Shown here: positions 26,140-37,027 of the stretch, piece after piece
Position numbering within the stretch: the first letter of the stretch is position 1
How the letters are laid out: each line of letters opens with the position of its first letter
Origin: Magnetococcales bacterium
Lineage (GTDB): Bacteria > Pseudomonadota > Magnetococcia > Magnetococcales > JADGAP01
Length of the DNA: 43,421 nt
Assembly: GCA_015231965.1 (NCBI GenBank)
Contig: JADGAP010000009.1
Location: forward strand, 1 to 43,421
Direction of reading: 5' to 3'
Made by a program: the position numbers and the translations under genes
The notes under the pieces: model-generated
The model's input: only the letters and a program-made list of their open reading frames with translations
The model's database searches: none
Told to the model about the DNA's origin: nothing

Positions 26140-26205
26140 CGCGCGTCGCGGCCGGGAAGACATCCTTCTCGCCCGTGGTTTGTGGGCGCGTTGCATCGTG
26201 AATCC

Positions 26206-26241
26206 AAGAGGGAGCCTTCAAGGGCTCCCTCTTAGTTTTTT
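26206..26241 (+). terminator. Intrinsic terminator after the pilus-like operon
   Basis: A perfect 11-bp stem AAGAGGGAGCC / GGCTCCCTCTT with loop TTCAAG is followed by AG and six Ts, 66 bases after the last gene of the unit. Confidence 0.93.
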
Positions 26242-26335
26242 GGGGGGGATGGACGCGCGGGGGCAACGGTTGGCGAGGGGTCGCTTGCGCAAGTTTATTG
26301 GGGAGGGGGCGTTGGGGGGGGATGGAGAAGGATTA

Positions 26336-26710
26336 TAGTAGTTCCAGTTCAGAATTGCACCTCAGGTCAAACGGCACCCAGGGGTGCAACCAACTTTATA
26401 GAGCAATTCCATTTTAAAATTGCACATATCGCCAAGCGGCACCTGGGTTAAGCAACCAACTCCCCAACCACGAAAACGTCATTCCCGCCCCCGATTTAAG
26501 CCCTCGGGGGCAGGCTCGCGGGAATCCAGGGGGCTGGGGAGGGAAATGCGGATATCGCCACGAGGAACCAGGCTCCTTTCCGTTTGTTTGAAGGGAGCCA
26601 TTCACCAATCGGCTTTCCTGGATTCCCGCTTTCGCGGGAATGACGATCTATTTTTGGAATGAGTTCCTCGCTTCCCCAAATTCCAGGTGCGGCAATTTCA
26701 GATGGAACGA
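26336..26710. repeat. Composite repeat A3
   Basis: The core 26477-26645 has dRS3-like ends. The left end carries an inserted palindrome gcccccgatttaagccctcg(ggggc). The spacer matches A2 directly and A1 in reverse. The left arm holds two tandem degenerate ~65-base units (about 26340-26404 and 26405-26470, each with ttgcac and ggcacc(t/c)(a/g)gg). These match the right arm of A1 in reverse. The gene-free stretch 26242-26773 contains nothing else that I can identify. Confidence 0.8.
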
Positions 26711-26773
26711 CTAAAATGACGGTTCATTTTGGACATGGGATCCTTGCATCGGCAATCTCGGCATATGCAAATC

Positions 26774-29798
<3,025 letters not shown>

Positions 29799-29843
29799 TT
29801 ACTTCCAATACCCCCTCAGAAGCACAGGAAAAGCGAACATTCC

Positions 29844-30512
29844 ATGGTTCAAACCCGACACACCTCCCTGCGGTTCTCTCCCCTTCCTCGGTGGAAGGCG
29901 GCCTTGCTCGTCTCCGGTGCCCTGTTCATCGCGGGGGCCGCGTGGGCCGAAAACCGCTTTGTTTCGGAAAACTGCACCATCACCCTGCGCCGCGGCCAGG
30001 GGTTGGATTTCAAGATCATTCGCGAACTGAAGACCGGAACCCCCTTGACGGTGTTGGAAAAGGCCGGTTCCGGCTGGACCCGGGTGCAAACCGCCGACGG
30101 GACGGACGGCTGGCTGTTGGATCGCTACCTGGGGGACGAACCGCCGCCCCGCGCCCTGGTGGATGGTGCCGCCGCCGCCCGCCGCAAGGCCGAGGAGGAG
30201 CGGGATCGCTTCACCAAGGAAAATCATGAGTGCAAAACCCGCCTGGCCACCCTGCAAGGGGTGGAGGCGGAGTTTTCCGAACTCAGGCGCCTCTCCGGCG
30301 ATACCCTGGCTATGGCGGAGGAGAACAAAAAGCTCAACGCCCTGGTCAAGGAGTTGGAAGAGAAAGTGGTCGGCTTGGAAGAAGAGGTCCAACAGATGGA
30401 GCAGAGCAGCGACACGCGGTTTTTCCTTGCCGGGGCCGGGGTTCTGCTGCTAGGAATGATCGGCGGGGCGATGATGGGTCGCCGCCGTCGGCGTCCCTAC
30501 GACATGTTGTAA
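29844..30512 (+). CDS. SH3-domain membrane-anchored protein (TIGR04211-like)
   Basis: A signal segment (AALLVSGALFIAGAAWA) leads into a bacterial SH3 domain at about 35-100 (TLRRGQGLDFKIIRELKTG and DGWLLDRYL). A long coiled coil follows (about 115-185). One C-terminal helix (FLAGAGVLLLGMIGGAMMG) and an Arg-rich tail close the protein. This SH3-coil-anchor layout is the TIGR04211 family found across proteobacteria; the function is not known, with cell-wall sensing a guess. ATG at 29844 places the signal at the true N-terminus; the track's start at 29703 lies in the argB promoter region. Confidence 0.85.
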   Translation: MVQTRHTSLRFSPLPRWKAALLVSGALFIAGAAWAENRFVSENCTITLRRGQGLDFKIIRELKTGTPLTVLEKAGSGWTRVQTADGTDGWLLDRYLGDEPPPRALVDGAAAARRKAEEERDRFTKENHECKTRLATLQGVEAEFSELRRLSGDTLAMAEENKKLNALVKELEEKVVGLEEEVQQMEQSSDTRFFLAGAGVLLLGMIGGAMMGRRRRRPYDML

Positions 30513-30530
30513 GACCTGAGTCCCCCGGCC

Positions 30531-31328
30531 ATGAACCCCCGACCGTTCGACGTCACCTCCTCGTTCCTCCGGCGCTGCACCCGCCTGCTCTGCCTCCCCA
30601 TTCTGTGGATGAAGGATGCGGTGCGGGATCTGCTGCCCATCGCCGTGATCATCACCGTGTTTCAGGTCTTGATCCTGCGCCAACCCATTCCCAATCTGCC
30701 GGACATCCTCTTCGGCTCGGTCTTCGTGGTGGTGGGGTTGACCCTCTTCGTCAAGGGGTTGGAGTACGGACTTTTCCCCATCGGGGAGAACATGGCCTAC
30801 GCCCTGGCGGAAAAGGGCAGCGTCTTCTGGCTGATGGTCTTCTCCTTCGCCCTGGGATTTTCCACCACGGTGGCGGAACCGGCCTTGATCGCCATCGGCA
30901 ACGAGGCGGCCCGGGTGGCGGCGGAGGCCAACCTGCTGCCCCCTGGGGAGGGCGTGCAAGAGCAGTACGCCTACGACCTGCGCATCGCCGTGGCCCTGTC
31001 GGTGGGGTTTGCCATCATGCTGGGGGTGTTCCGCATCCTCAAGGGGTGGCCGCTGCACTATTTCATCTTGTCGGGTTACGTGCTGGTCAGTCTGTTGACC
31101 CCCTTCGCCCCCGAGGAGATCATCGGCATCGCCTACGACGCCGGGGGCGTGACCACCTCCACCGTCACCGTGCCCCTGGTCACCGCCCTGGGAGTGGGGC
31201 TGGCCACGTCGATCAAGGGGCGCAATCCGATGATCGACGGTTTCGGCCTGATCGCCTTCGCCTCGCTGCTGCCCATGTTTTTCGTCATGGGCTTCGGCGT
31301 GTTGATGTTTGGACTGGGAGGCGGCTGA
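30531..31328 (+). CDS. DUF1538 family membrane protein, first of a pair
   Basis: The 265-residue protein has about seven membrane helices and the family's repeated signatures [17 protein letters not shown] and [18 protein letters not shown], plus [20 protein letters not shown]. It is likely one half of a transporter. The second gene carries the same motifs, so together they form a duplicated architecture. In other bacteria DUF1538 is often a single fused protein or a gene pair beside a PII-like gene, as here. The substrate is unknown. It begins 18 bases after the SH3 gene. Confidence 0.8.
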   Translation: MNPRPFDVTSSFLRRCTRLLCLPILWMKDAVRDLLPIAVIITVFQVLILRQPIPNLPDILFGSVFVVVGLTLFVKGLEYGLFPIGENMAYALAEKGSVFWLMVFSFALGFSTTVAEPALIAIGNEAARVAAEANLLPPGEGVQEQYAYDLRIAVALSVGFAIMLGVFRILKGWPLHYFILSGYVLVSLLTPFAPEEIIGIAYDAGGVTTSTVTVPLVTALGVGLATSIKGRNPMIDGFGLIAFASLLPMFFVMGFGVLMFGLGGG

Positions 31329-31332
31329 TTCC

Positions 31333-32172
31333 ATGGAGACCCTCGGGCAGTTGTGGAACACCATGCTGGAAACCGGCTCCGATCTGGTTCCCATCATCGC
31401 CCTGCTGCTTTTTTTCCAGATGGCGGTGTTGCGCCGCCCCATCCCCCGTTGGCGGGAGATGGCGGTGGGCATGTTGTTCGTCTATTTGGGCCTGGGCATC
31501 TTTCTGTACGGCCTGGAGACCGCCCTCTTCCCCTTGGGCAAGACCATGGCCTTGCAGCTCACCCACCCTCAGTTCGTTTTTGGCGCGGCGGAAACCCCCG
31601 CCGGGGCCAGGCCCTTGGACTATATCTGGGTTTACATCTTTGGGGCGTTGATCGGCTTTGCCACCACGGTGGCGGAACCGGCGCTGATGGCGGTGGCCCT
31701 CAAGGCCCACGAGGTCTCCCGGGGGGCGATTCACCCCTTTTCGTTGCGCATCTCGGTGGCCGTGGGAGTGGCCATCGGCATCGGGCTGGGAACCTTTCGC
31801 ATCGTCACTGGGGACCATCTGGCCTACTATATCGTGGTGGGCTATATTTTCGTCATCCTTCAGACCGCCAAGGCCCCCCGCTTCATCATTCCCCTGGCCT
31901 ACGATTCGGGGGGGGTGACCACCTCCACGGTGACGGTGCCCCTGGTGGCGGCCCTCGGTTTGGGGCTTTCGTCCACCATCCCGGGGCGTAATCCGGCGGT
32001 GGACGGATTCGGCCTCATCGCCTTCGCCAGCCTTTTTCCCATGATGACGGTCATGGGGTACGCCCAATACGTGGAGTGGTCCTTGAAGCGGCGCAAGATG
32101 GGCGACATCGGCGCTGACTTAAGCGCCGACCCAAGCGCCGACCCAAGCGCCGATAGCCTGGAGGAGAACTGA
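31333..32172 (+). CDS. DUF1538 family membrane protein, second of a pair
   Basis: The 279-residue paralogue of the preceding protein repeats its hallmarks: [37 protein letters not shown] and [20 protein letters not shown]. About seven helices are seen. The C-terminal tail contains SADPSADPSADS, from a 12-base tandem repeat (gacccaagcgcc) near 32120-32150. ATG at 31333 is 4 bases after the previous stop, while the track start is an unlikely TTG at 31309. Both proteins keep the charged and glycine motifs, so both halves look functional. Confidence 0.8.
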   Translation: METLGQLWNTMLETGSDLVPIIALLLFFQMAVLRRPIPRWREMAVGMLFVYLGLGIFLYGLETALFPLGKTMALQLTHPQFVFGAAETPAGARPLDYIWVYIFGALIGFATTVAEPALMAVALKAHEVSRGAIHPFSLRISVAVGVAIGIGLGTFRIVTGDHLAYYIVVGYIFVILQTAKAPRFIIPLAYDSGGVTTSTVTVPLVAALGLGLSSTIPGRNPAVDGFGLIAFASLFPMMTVMGYAQYVEWSLKRRKMGDIGADLSADPSADPSADSLEEN

Positions 32173-32174
32173 AC

Positions 32175-32510
32175 ATGTCGCACAAACTGGTGGTGGTGAC
32201 CGCCCGCACCGATTTGACCGAACGCATCGTCGACGCCGCCAAGGCGGTGGGAGCGCGGGGAGCCACCATCATTCCCGGGCGTGGTACCGGCGTCACCGAA
32301 GCCAAAACCTTCTTCGGACTCACCCTGGAGTTGCAACGGGACGTGCTGCTCTTTCTGGTCAAGGAGGAGATCGCCCGACAGGTGATGCAGGCCGCCCGCA
32401 TCACCGGCGAATTCCACAAGCCCGGCACCGGCATCGCCTTTCTCCTCGACGTGGACGAAGTGGCCGGCCTGGAAAGCCAGAACACCCCGGAAAAAGACAA
32501 GAAAAAATAG
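32175..32510 (+). CDS. PII-like signalling protein
   Basis: The 111-residue ferredoxin-like protein has the PII layout: a first strand (KLVVVTARTDLTERIVDAAKAVGARGATII), the GRGTGVTEA turn that in PII binds the nucleotide phosphates, then a second strand and helix. The T-loop is much shorter than in GlnB/GlnK and the uridylylated Tyr is missing. It is therefore a PII-like protein, not a nitrogen regulator. It begins 2 bases after the DUF1538 pair, so it probably gates or senses for that transporter. The C-terminal tail is Lys-rich. The ligand is unknown. Confidence 0.8.
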   Translation: MSHKLVVVTARTDLTERIVDAAKAVGARGATIIPGRGTGVTEAKTFFGLTLELQRDVLLFLVKEEIARQVMQAARITGEFHKPGTGIAFLLDVDEVAGLESQNTPEKDKKK

Positions 32511-32591
32511 GCCCCCCTCCCCCATCCCCCCCCCTTTCTTGATCCGGGAACAAGAGGAGGAGGAGAGGGGCGTTGGGCGGTGGGGATCCCG

Positions 32592-32921
32592 TTACTTCGG
32601 GGTGGAATCCAGGCTGCTCCATTGGGTGATTTTGTACTGCTCTCCCAGAAAGGTCGCGATAATCTCCAGCTTTCCCCCCAAGGCCTCGACAAAGTTGCGC
32701 AAGGAACTCAGGTACAGATCCGTGCGCCGCTCCATCTTGGAGATGTTGGCCTGGGTCGTGCCCAACACCTGGGCCAGTTCTGTCTGAGAAAACTCCCGCG
32801 CCTTGCGCAGTTGCTCCAAGGTTTCCCACTCCCGCTCGATGCGCTCGGCGATTTTTTCCAACTCCGGATATCGCTCCGGCGGGATCGTCTCCTCGATCAA
32901 TTCCCGCAATGGCTTGGCCAT
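32592..32921 (-). CDS. XRE-family (HigA-like) DNA-binding protein
   Basis: The 109-residue protein has a helix-turn-helix (about 45-95) with FSQTELAQVLGTTQANISKMERRTD, followed by LSSLRNFVEALGGKLEIIATF. This C-terminal pattern is typical of HigA-type antitoxins and small XRE regulators. An AGGAGG ribosome site precedes the ATG. No toxin gene (HigB/RelE type) lies next to it: upstream is the decayed copy of the cysteine-rich family. It may be an orphan antitoxin or a phage-island regulator. Confidence 0.85.
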   Translation of the reverse strand: MAKPLRELIEETIPPERYPELEKIAERIEREWETLEQLRKAREFSQTELAQVLGTTQANISKMERRTDLYLSSLRNFVEALGGKLEIIATFLGEQYKITQWSSLDSTPK

Positions 32922-33030
32922 CGAAAACCTCCTGGGTAACGTGTTGTACTCTAGAAATCCGACAGGATTACCAATAGTTAAACGAATGACGAACTTTTAT
33001 TTTTCAAAAATCGATCCAATAGGGACTGGG

Positions 33031-33348
33031 CTATTTCAACATTCCGTGAACACCATCCTGGGTCCAGCGCGTCGTGACCGTCGCCGCACAACAGAAGAAC
33101 CATAGGTGGGCGAAGCGGAACGGGAGGGGAAGCTCAGGAGGGGCGTTCCAGGTCGGACAGGGCGACGGCGGCACCGGATTCACCGTGCCGTTGGGGGCCT
33201 TCTTGGCGTCATCCGAACGGGTCCTGAATCGTCCATTATCGACGACCTTATTCTGAATCCCATATCGGGGGATGAGATTGCGATGAAGATACGCCACCCA
33301 CCTCGTCACCGCGATGGTGAGCCCAATGATCCCAAGGCGTTGGAACAT
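33031..33348 (-). pseudogene. Truncated duplicate of the membrane-anchored cysteine-rich gene
   Basis: The first ~48 codons (MFQRLGIIGLTIAV, then HRNLIPRYG) are almost identical to the gene at 33437-34009, including the ribosome site AAGGAGT. DNA identity over 33240-33350 versus 33900-34010 is roughly 90% by eye. After that the frame continues into unrelated sequence (APNGTVNPVPPSPCPTW), and all the conserved cysteines of the family are lost. It is best read as the left-over of a tandem duplication. It may still produce a small membrane protein. Confidence 0.6.
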
Positions 33349-33436
33349 TATTGACTCCTTGTGGGCGTTGGCACCCATGGCTGGAAAGTATATTACTCTC
33401 GCAACGTCAATCCCATGGGACCAACCCTCCGGCGGA

Positions 33437-34009
33437 TCATCGCTTAATGGGCTCGCAATCAGGCGTCATGGTCGGAGCTAAAGGATCTCTTTTAGCATAC
33501 TTGAAATATTCTTCCTTGACCTCCTCGAGGGCGCCATGATCATCAATTGGTCCGCGCTCTTGAATGGCCACGTCAAGAAGGATTTCAAATATGGCATTGA
33601 CAACTACCTGATTATCCTCGCTGGAAATGCTTCCGCATGACGCCCATTGATAGCAAGACAAAGCGCCAAGCACGTGATAGAGATCTTTTTCTACATCGTT
33701 TAACTTGCAATTAAATTCATTAATAAATTTTGGAACCAAGACAGCGTCAGTCCGGGCCTTGATTTCGCGCACAAGACAATTTGTATATTCCCCCAATGGA
33801 ACCCTTGGGTTGTAAATGCCAAATTGTTTCTCCGCATCCTCCCGGCACTTGTTGATGACCTTCTTGGCGTCATCAGAAAGCTTTTTAAATCGCCCATTAT
33901 CGACGACATTATTCCGTATCCCATATCGGGGGATGAGGTCGCGATGAAGATACGCCACCCACAGCATCACCGCGATGGTGAGCCCAATGATCCCAAGGCG
34001 TCGGTACAT
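33437..34009 (-). CDS. Membrane-anchored cysteine-rich protein of unknown function, paralogue 2
   Basis: The 190-residue protein has an N-terminal membrane helix (about 5-20) and a periplasmic-looking domain. It shares NKC...NCLVREIKA, a SCYQWASCGSI block and LLDVAIQER with the neighbouring gene at 34090-34647. Four cysteines are conserved between the two, suggesting two disulfides in the periplasm. I do not recognise a family. Position downstream of a muramidase-like gene, the tandem duplication and envelope location suggest an immunity or inhibitor role, but a phage lysis accessory is also possible. ATG at 34009 has AGGAGCC upstream. Confidence 0.6.
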   Translation of the reverse strand: MYRRLGIIGLTIAVMLWVAYLHRDLIPRYGIRNNVVDNGRFKKLSDDAKKVINKCREDAEKQFGIYNPRVPLGEYTNCLVREIKARTDAVLVPKFINEFNCKLNDVEKDLYHVLGALSCYQWASCGSISSEDNQVVVNAIFEILLDVAIQERGPIDDHGALEEVKEEYFKYAKRDPLAPTMTPDCEPIKR

Positions 34010-34089
34010 TTTTTGGCTCCTGGAGAGCTCCCGAATCATCGGCCCGATTGGAAAAAAGTTCATTATTCGCTCAATGAAAATCAACAAGA

Positions 34090-34647
34090 CTATTCCGCGG
34101 GTTCCAAGGGTTCTGGAAGCCAATCAGGGTGCTTTTTGTCCCACTCTGTTCTCTTGATTAACATCGTCTCATCATCCAAGCTGGCTTTCCGCTCCAAAAT
34201 CATGGCATCCAACAGATTCTCATAGATTTGACCAGACCGCTCCCCTTGATACACTGAAATAATGCTGCCACAGTGAAAATCATCATCGCAATAGATGCTA
34301 TTAATCAGTTCTCCCATGGCATGATCGAATTTCCATAAAGCTGTTTTAAACCTCTTCTCTCCAGTCGGAGTCTTGATCAGATAAGCCGTTGCTCGGATTT
34401 CCCTCACAAGGCATTGAACATAATGTCCCAAAACAATTTGGGGCGCATGATTGCTATGATTTTCATCGGTATCCTTTCGGCATCGCTCAATCGCCGCCTT
34501 GCCGTCCGCCGTGATGGCAAGGTACTTCTTCTCCTCTGGACTGGAAAATTGGCAAAATGGAATAATATTTCCATAACAAAGCAGTGCGATTGTCGATGCC
34601 AGAACCAATACATTAATGCCTGTCCAATAGAAACAGCGTCTGTTCAC
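34090..34647 (-). CDS. Membrane-anchored cysteine-rich protein of unknown function, paralogue 1
   Basis: The 185-residue protein has a hydrophobic N-terminal segment (about 8-30) and an extracytoplasmic domain with ERC, QCLVREIRA, YCDDDFHCGSI and LLDAMILER, aligned with the next gene downstream. The start is GTG at 34647 with GGAGAG upstream. It follows the muramidase-like gene by 80 bases, and the same spacing separates it from paralogue 2, so all may form one transcript. Base composition is clearly more AT-rich than the flanking chromosome, consistent with recent acquisition. The function is unknown. Confidence 0.6.
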   Translation of the reverse strand: MNRRCFYWTGINVLVLASTIALLCYGNIIPFCQFSSPEEKKYLAITADGKAAIERCRKDTDENHSNHAPQIVLGHYVQCLVREIRATAYLIKTPTGEKRFKTALWKFDHAMGELINSIYCDDDFHCGSIISVYQGERSGQIYENLLDAMILERKASLDDETMLIKRTEWDKKHPDWLPEPLEPAE

Positions 34648-34727
34648 TTCAGTCTCTCCCGAAAACAGGGTGCCGGGTCAACCGGCACCCTTGAAGAACT
34701 TGGGCTTACTCCGACTACGAGAAGCGT

Positions 34728-35384
34728 TCAGCGAAACGTCGTATAGCGATTCATCCCTTGATGCTCGTTGCCCTTTCCCGCCGGAAAGAGCCGTTCCCGA
34801 GCCGTGGCCATGGCGGATCGGAACCCTGCAAGCTTCGTCGGCTGCGCCGTGACCGTGAGAATATTATTCCAAGTTTCCTTGGACATTCCTCCTGGTTTTT
34901 GGCTGCTAACCGACCCAAGATTCCACAGGGATAAACCATGCTGATAAACCCACTCGGCTCCACCGGGCGTGTACTGGAACGCGATATCTGCGACAGCGGC
35001 AGCGGTTTTATCATCTCCCAACCGGCTGAAGATGCTATGCCCTCCGAAACGTCCCAGCACCTCGTCGAAATACGCCCGATAAAATCGCGCCCGATCATTG
35101 AAGGTCAGATCGGCCGGACCCGTGATGCTGTGATCCGGGGTAAACTTTCCCTGCCCGATCATTGCCTGCAACATACCAGGATCAATTCCGCTGGCCGTTC
35201 CCTTGTCACCAACCCGAAGCCCCCCCTCGACTCCAAAGAGCATCATGTAGATATACTTCTCCCGCGCCGTGAGGTCAGGAAACTCCTCTTCCAGCGCGGC
35301 GGCGAAGGCGTTCCATACTTCCTGGGTCACATCCCGCCGGGCCACCACGAGGGGCGGCATTTCCGGGGTGGGGAGCCGCGCCAC
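34728..35384 (-). CDS. Muramidase-like (GH108-type) protein, probably 5'-damaged
   Basis: The 218-residue open frame has a lysozyme-like pattern: REKYIYMMLFGVEGGLRVG (candidate catalytic Glu in VEGG), ASGIDPGMLQAMI, DRARFYRAYFDEVL and TAAAVADIAFQYTPGG. It is similar in outline to N-acetylmuramidases of the GH108 type found in phages and secretion systems. Neither candidate start (GTG 35384, ATG 35360) has a ribosome site. The frame stays open upstream into a Gly/Ser/Pro-rich stretch without a start codon, so the N-terminus is probably lost or frameshifted. It follows a Mor gene, as lysis genes do in Mu-like phages. Confidence 0.55.
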   Translation of the reverse strand: MARLPTPEMPPLVVARRDVTQEVWNAFAAALEEEFPDLTAREKYIYMMLFGVEGGLRVGDKGTASGIDPGMLQAMIGQGKFTPDHSITGPADLTFNDRARFYRAYFDEVLGRFGGHSIFSRLGDDKTAAAVADIAFQYTPGGAEWVYQHGLSLWNLGSVSSQKPGGMSKETWNNILTVTAQPTKLAGFRSAMATARERLFPAGKGNEHQGMNRYTTFR

Positions 35385-35715
35385 GGGCGTCTGCCCGCTA
35401 GTCGGGGAGAGGGCGCCCGATCCGCCGCCGCCGCCGAGGGGCGAGGCACCGCCGGTGCGGCTGTATTGTCCGTTGTGGTCATCGTAGGGTTGGCAGCGTC
35501 CCCCGGCCGCCGGGCTTGCAGTCGCTCATCCAGGTTCTCCCAGGGGCGTTGAGGCGCGAGGGAACCCCAAGGTTCCTTCGCGGGCGCTTCCTCCGCCCCC
35601 AGGGAGGAAGCGCCATGGTAGATTAAAAGGTTTGGGATGTGAAACGGTTCATGGATTGGAACCGCCCTGACGCCCGCGCTCCCCGTTTCGCCCCGGAACT
35701 TTCAGGGCGGCGGCC
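35385..35715 (-). other. Start-less coding-like stretch with apparent frameshift, plus hairpin
   Basis: The minus strand shows two protein-like frames without ATG/GTG/TTG starts. One runs from about 35680 to 35480 (with EPWGSLAPQRPWENLDERLQ). The other continues from about 35500 into the muramidase frame (with YDDHNGQYSRTGGASPLGGG). Joining them needs one base change near 35485-35495. A hairpin with 11-bp arms gcgcttcctcc/ggaggaagcgc lies at 35584-35613, without a T-run. This may be the broken 5' part of the muramidase gene. Confidence 0.35.
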
Positions 35716-36156
35716 TCATCGGAAGGGCACCGCCGCCCCGCTGGACCGGCTGGGGCGGGCGTTGGTTTCCGTTGTGTTGAGGATGTAATAGATGCGCCGC
35801 TCGGTCAGACCATAGGTCTTGGCCAGGAGGCGCACCGGGGTTCCCCCGTCGTAAAGTTGCACGATCTCCCGATCCCGCAGCCGTCGCCGCACCCCGTCGG
35901 CCCGAGGAACTTCCAGCACCTCGCCGCCGAAGAGATGGCAAAACCGGCGCATCGCCTCCCAGCCCAGGCAGGCGGCCAAGGGGTGATCGGGTCGGGAGCG
36001 GCGGGGCACGCGCACCCGGGAGCCGGCGTAGTGGCGCACCAGGGCGGACACCGCCTCCAATCCCACCAACCCCGCCACCTCCTGCAACGAGCGGGGCAGC
36101 ACGTCAAAATGGATCCCCAAGGCTTCGTCCATCGGTTTCACCCATTCCCGCATCAT
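35716..36156 (-). CDS. mor: Mor-family middle-gene transcription activator (Mu-like phage)
   Basis: The Mor protein of phage Mu activates late-regulator transcription. The 146-residue protein shows the Mor dimer domain (RSLQEVAGLVGLEAVSALVRHYAG), the segment GWEAMRRFCHLFGGEVLEVPR, and a C-terminal helix-turn-helix (REIVQLYDGGTPVRLLAKTYGLTERRIYYIL). These are standard for the Mor/C family. ATG at 36156 has GGAGGA upstream; the track's start at 36489 is not credible. The ATG overlaps the stop of the preceding small ORF. Confidence 0.85.
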   Translation of the reverse strand: MMREWVKPMDEALGIHFDVLPRSLQEVAGLVGLEAVSALVRHYAGSRVRVPRRSRPDHPLAACLGWEAMRRFCHLFGGEVLEVPRADGVRRRLRDREIVQLYDGGTPVRLLAKTYGLTERRIYYILNTTETNARPSRSSGAAVPFR

Positions 36157-36470
36157 GGTTCGTCCTCCGCGAATCCTCGCGTTCCGCCCAGGACGCCGCT
36201 CCGCAACCGCAGGATGGCTTGGCGCAGGGTGAGCCGCCGCGCCGCCGCCCGTTCCGCCGCCCTTCCCCCGGGGCGTCGGGGGGCAGGGCCGCACCCGACG
36301 CAGCGTAAGAGGGAGAGGAGGACGGTGGGACGGACGCCGCCAGTCGGTAGGCCAGCGCCTGGAGATACACCAGACCCATGGCCTCCCCCTTCCCCCATCT
36401 TCTCTTCCCCATCCGCCATTGGATCCATCGATGAACGCGCCATCTCTCCCCCCTCTTCCCGCCGTTTCAT
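36153..36470 (-). CDS. Small ORF between gam and mor, possibly frameshifted
   Basis: The 105-codon frame begins with an ATGA overlap of the Gam stop and ends with an ATGA overlap of the Mor start, which argues for a real coupled gene. However, its middle is Gly/Arg/Pro-rich and not protein-like. The neighbouring frame (GLVYLQALAYRLAASVPP near 36340-36400) looks better in the first half, while the last ~35 residues (ERAAARRLTLRQAILRLRSG) look good in this frame. A single frameshift would reconcile both. No family is recognised. Confidence 0.4.
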   Translation of the reverse strand: MKRREEGGEMARSSMDPMADGEEKMGEGGGHGSGVSPGAGLPTGGVRPTVLLSLLRCVGCGPAPRRPGGRAAERAAARRLTLRQAILRLRSGVLGGTRGFAEDEP

Positions 36471-36997
36471 TCCGCCGCTTCCTTTTCATCCAAAGGAATG
36501 GGATAGGCCTTGAGTTCGTACCAAAACCGATCCCGTTCCACCCGACGCACCCCCACCTGGGCCAGACGATCCTCCGTCCAGCGCCGCAGCGCCCCCCGAT
36601 TCACCTCCACCCGCATCCGCAACCCCTCGCTCAGGCCCAGGCCGTGCAACCGGGCCGCCACCTCGTTCCACCCCTGACGCACCGGCTCCACCTCCCGCGC
36701 CCGGCGAAAACCCAGGCCGCCATGGGTCAGCGCCACGCTACGACGACCGGTGAACATCTCCGCCTTGCGGCTCAAGGCCAACGCCGCCAGGGATTGTTCC
36801 AAGCGCGCCATCTCCCGATTCAGGGGCTCGGCTTGCACCTCCTGGCGGCGGCGCGCCTCGGCCATGGTTTGCTGGAGCTCTTCCTCCAGCTCGCTCAAGC
36901 GTCGTCGAAGGTCGCTCAACCCGCGCAACAGCCGATCCGCCTCTTCCCAGGGGGGGTCATCCCCCGTCGTTTCCGGTATACTCCCCATGTTCGCCAT
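36467..36997 (-). CDS. gam: Mu Gam-like host-nuclease inhibitor
   Basis: Mu Gam is a Ku-like protein that binds and protects linear DNA ends from host exonucleases. The 176-residue length matches Gam (about 174). The long N-terminal coiled helix (LRRRLSELEEELQQTMAEAR), MFTGRRSVALTHGGLGFRRA and the C-terminal GLSEGLRMRVEVNRGALRRW and DRFWYELKA are the Gam pattern. ATG at 36997 has GGAG upstream. It is the first gene transcribed leftward from the TTCGGAA-rich control region, where Mu would have ner and the transposase genes; those are missing. Confidence 0.85.
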   Translation of the reverse strand: MANMGSIPETTGDDPPWEEADRLLRGLSDLRRRLSELEEELQQTMAEARRRQEVQAEPLNREMARLEQSLAALALSRKAEMFTGRRSVALTHGGLGFRRAREVEPVRQGWNEVAARLHGLGLSEGLRMRVEVNRGALRRWTEDRLAQVGVRRVERDRFWYELKAYPIPLDEKEAAE

Positions 36998-37027
36998 TTT
37001 TGGTCTCCAATCCCGTGGTCTTCCAAT

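Noticed and set aside
32592-32921. HigBA toxin-antitoxin pair
   Set aside because: Only the antitoxin-like XRE protein is present; no toxin-sized frame with RelE/HigB features lies on either side.
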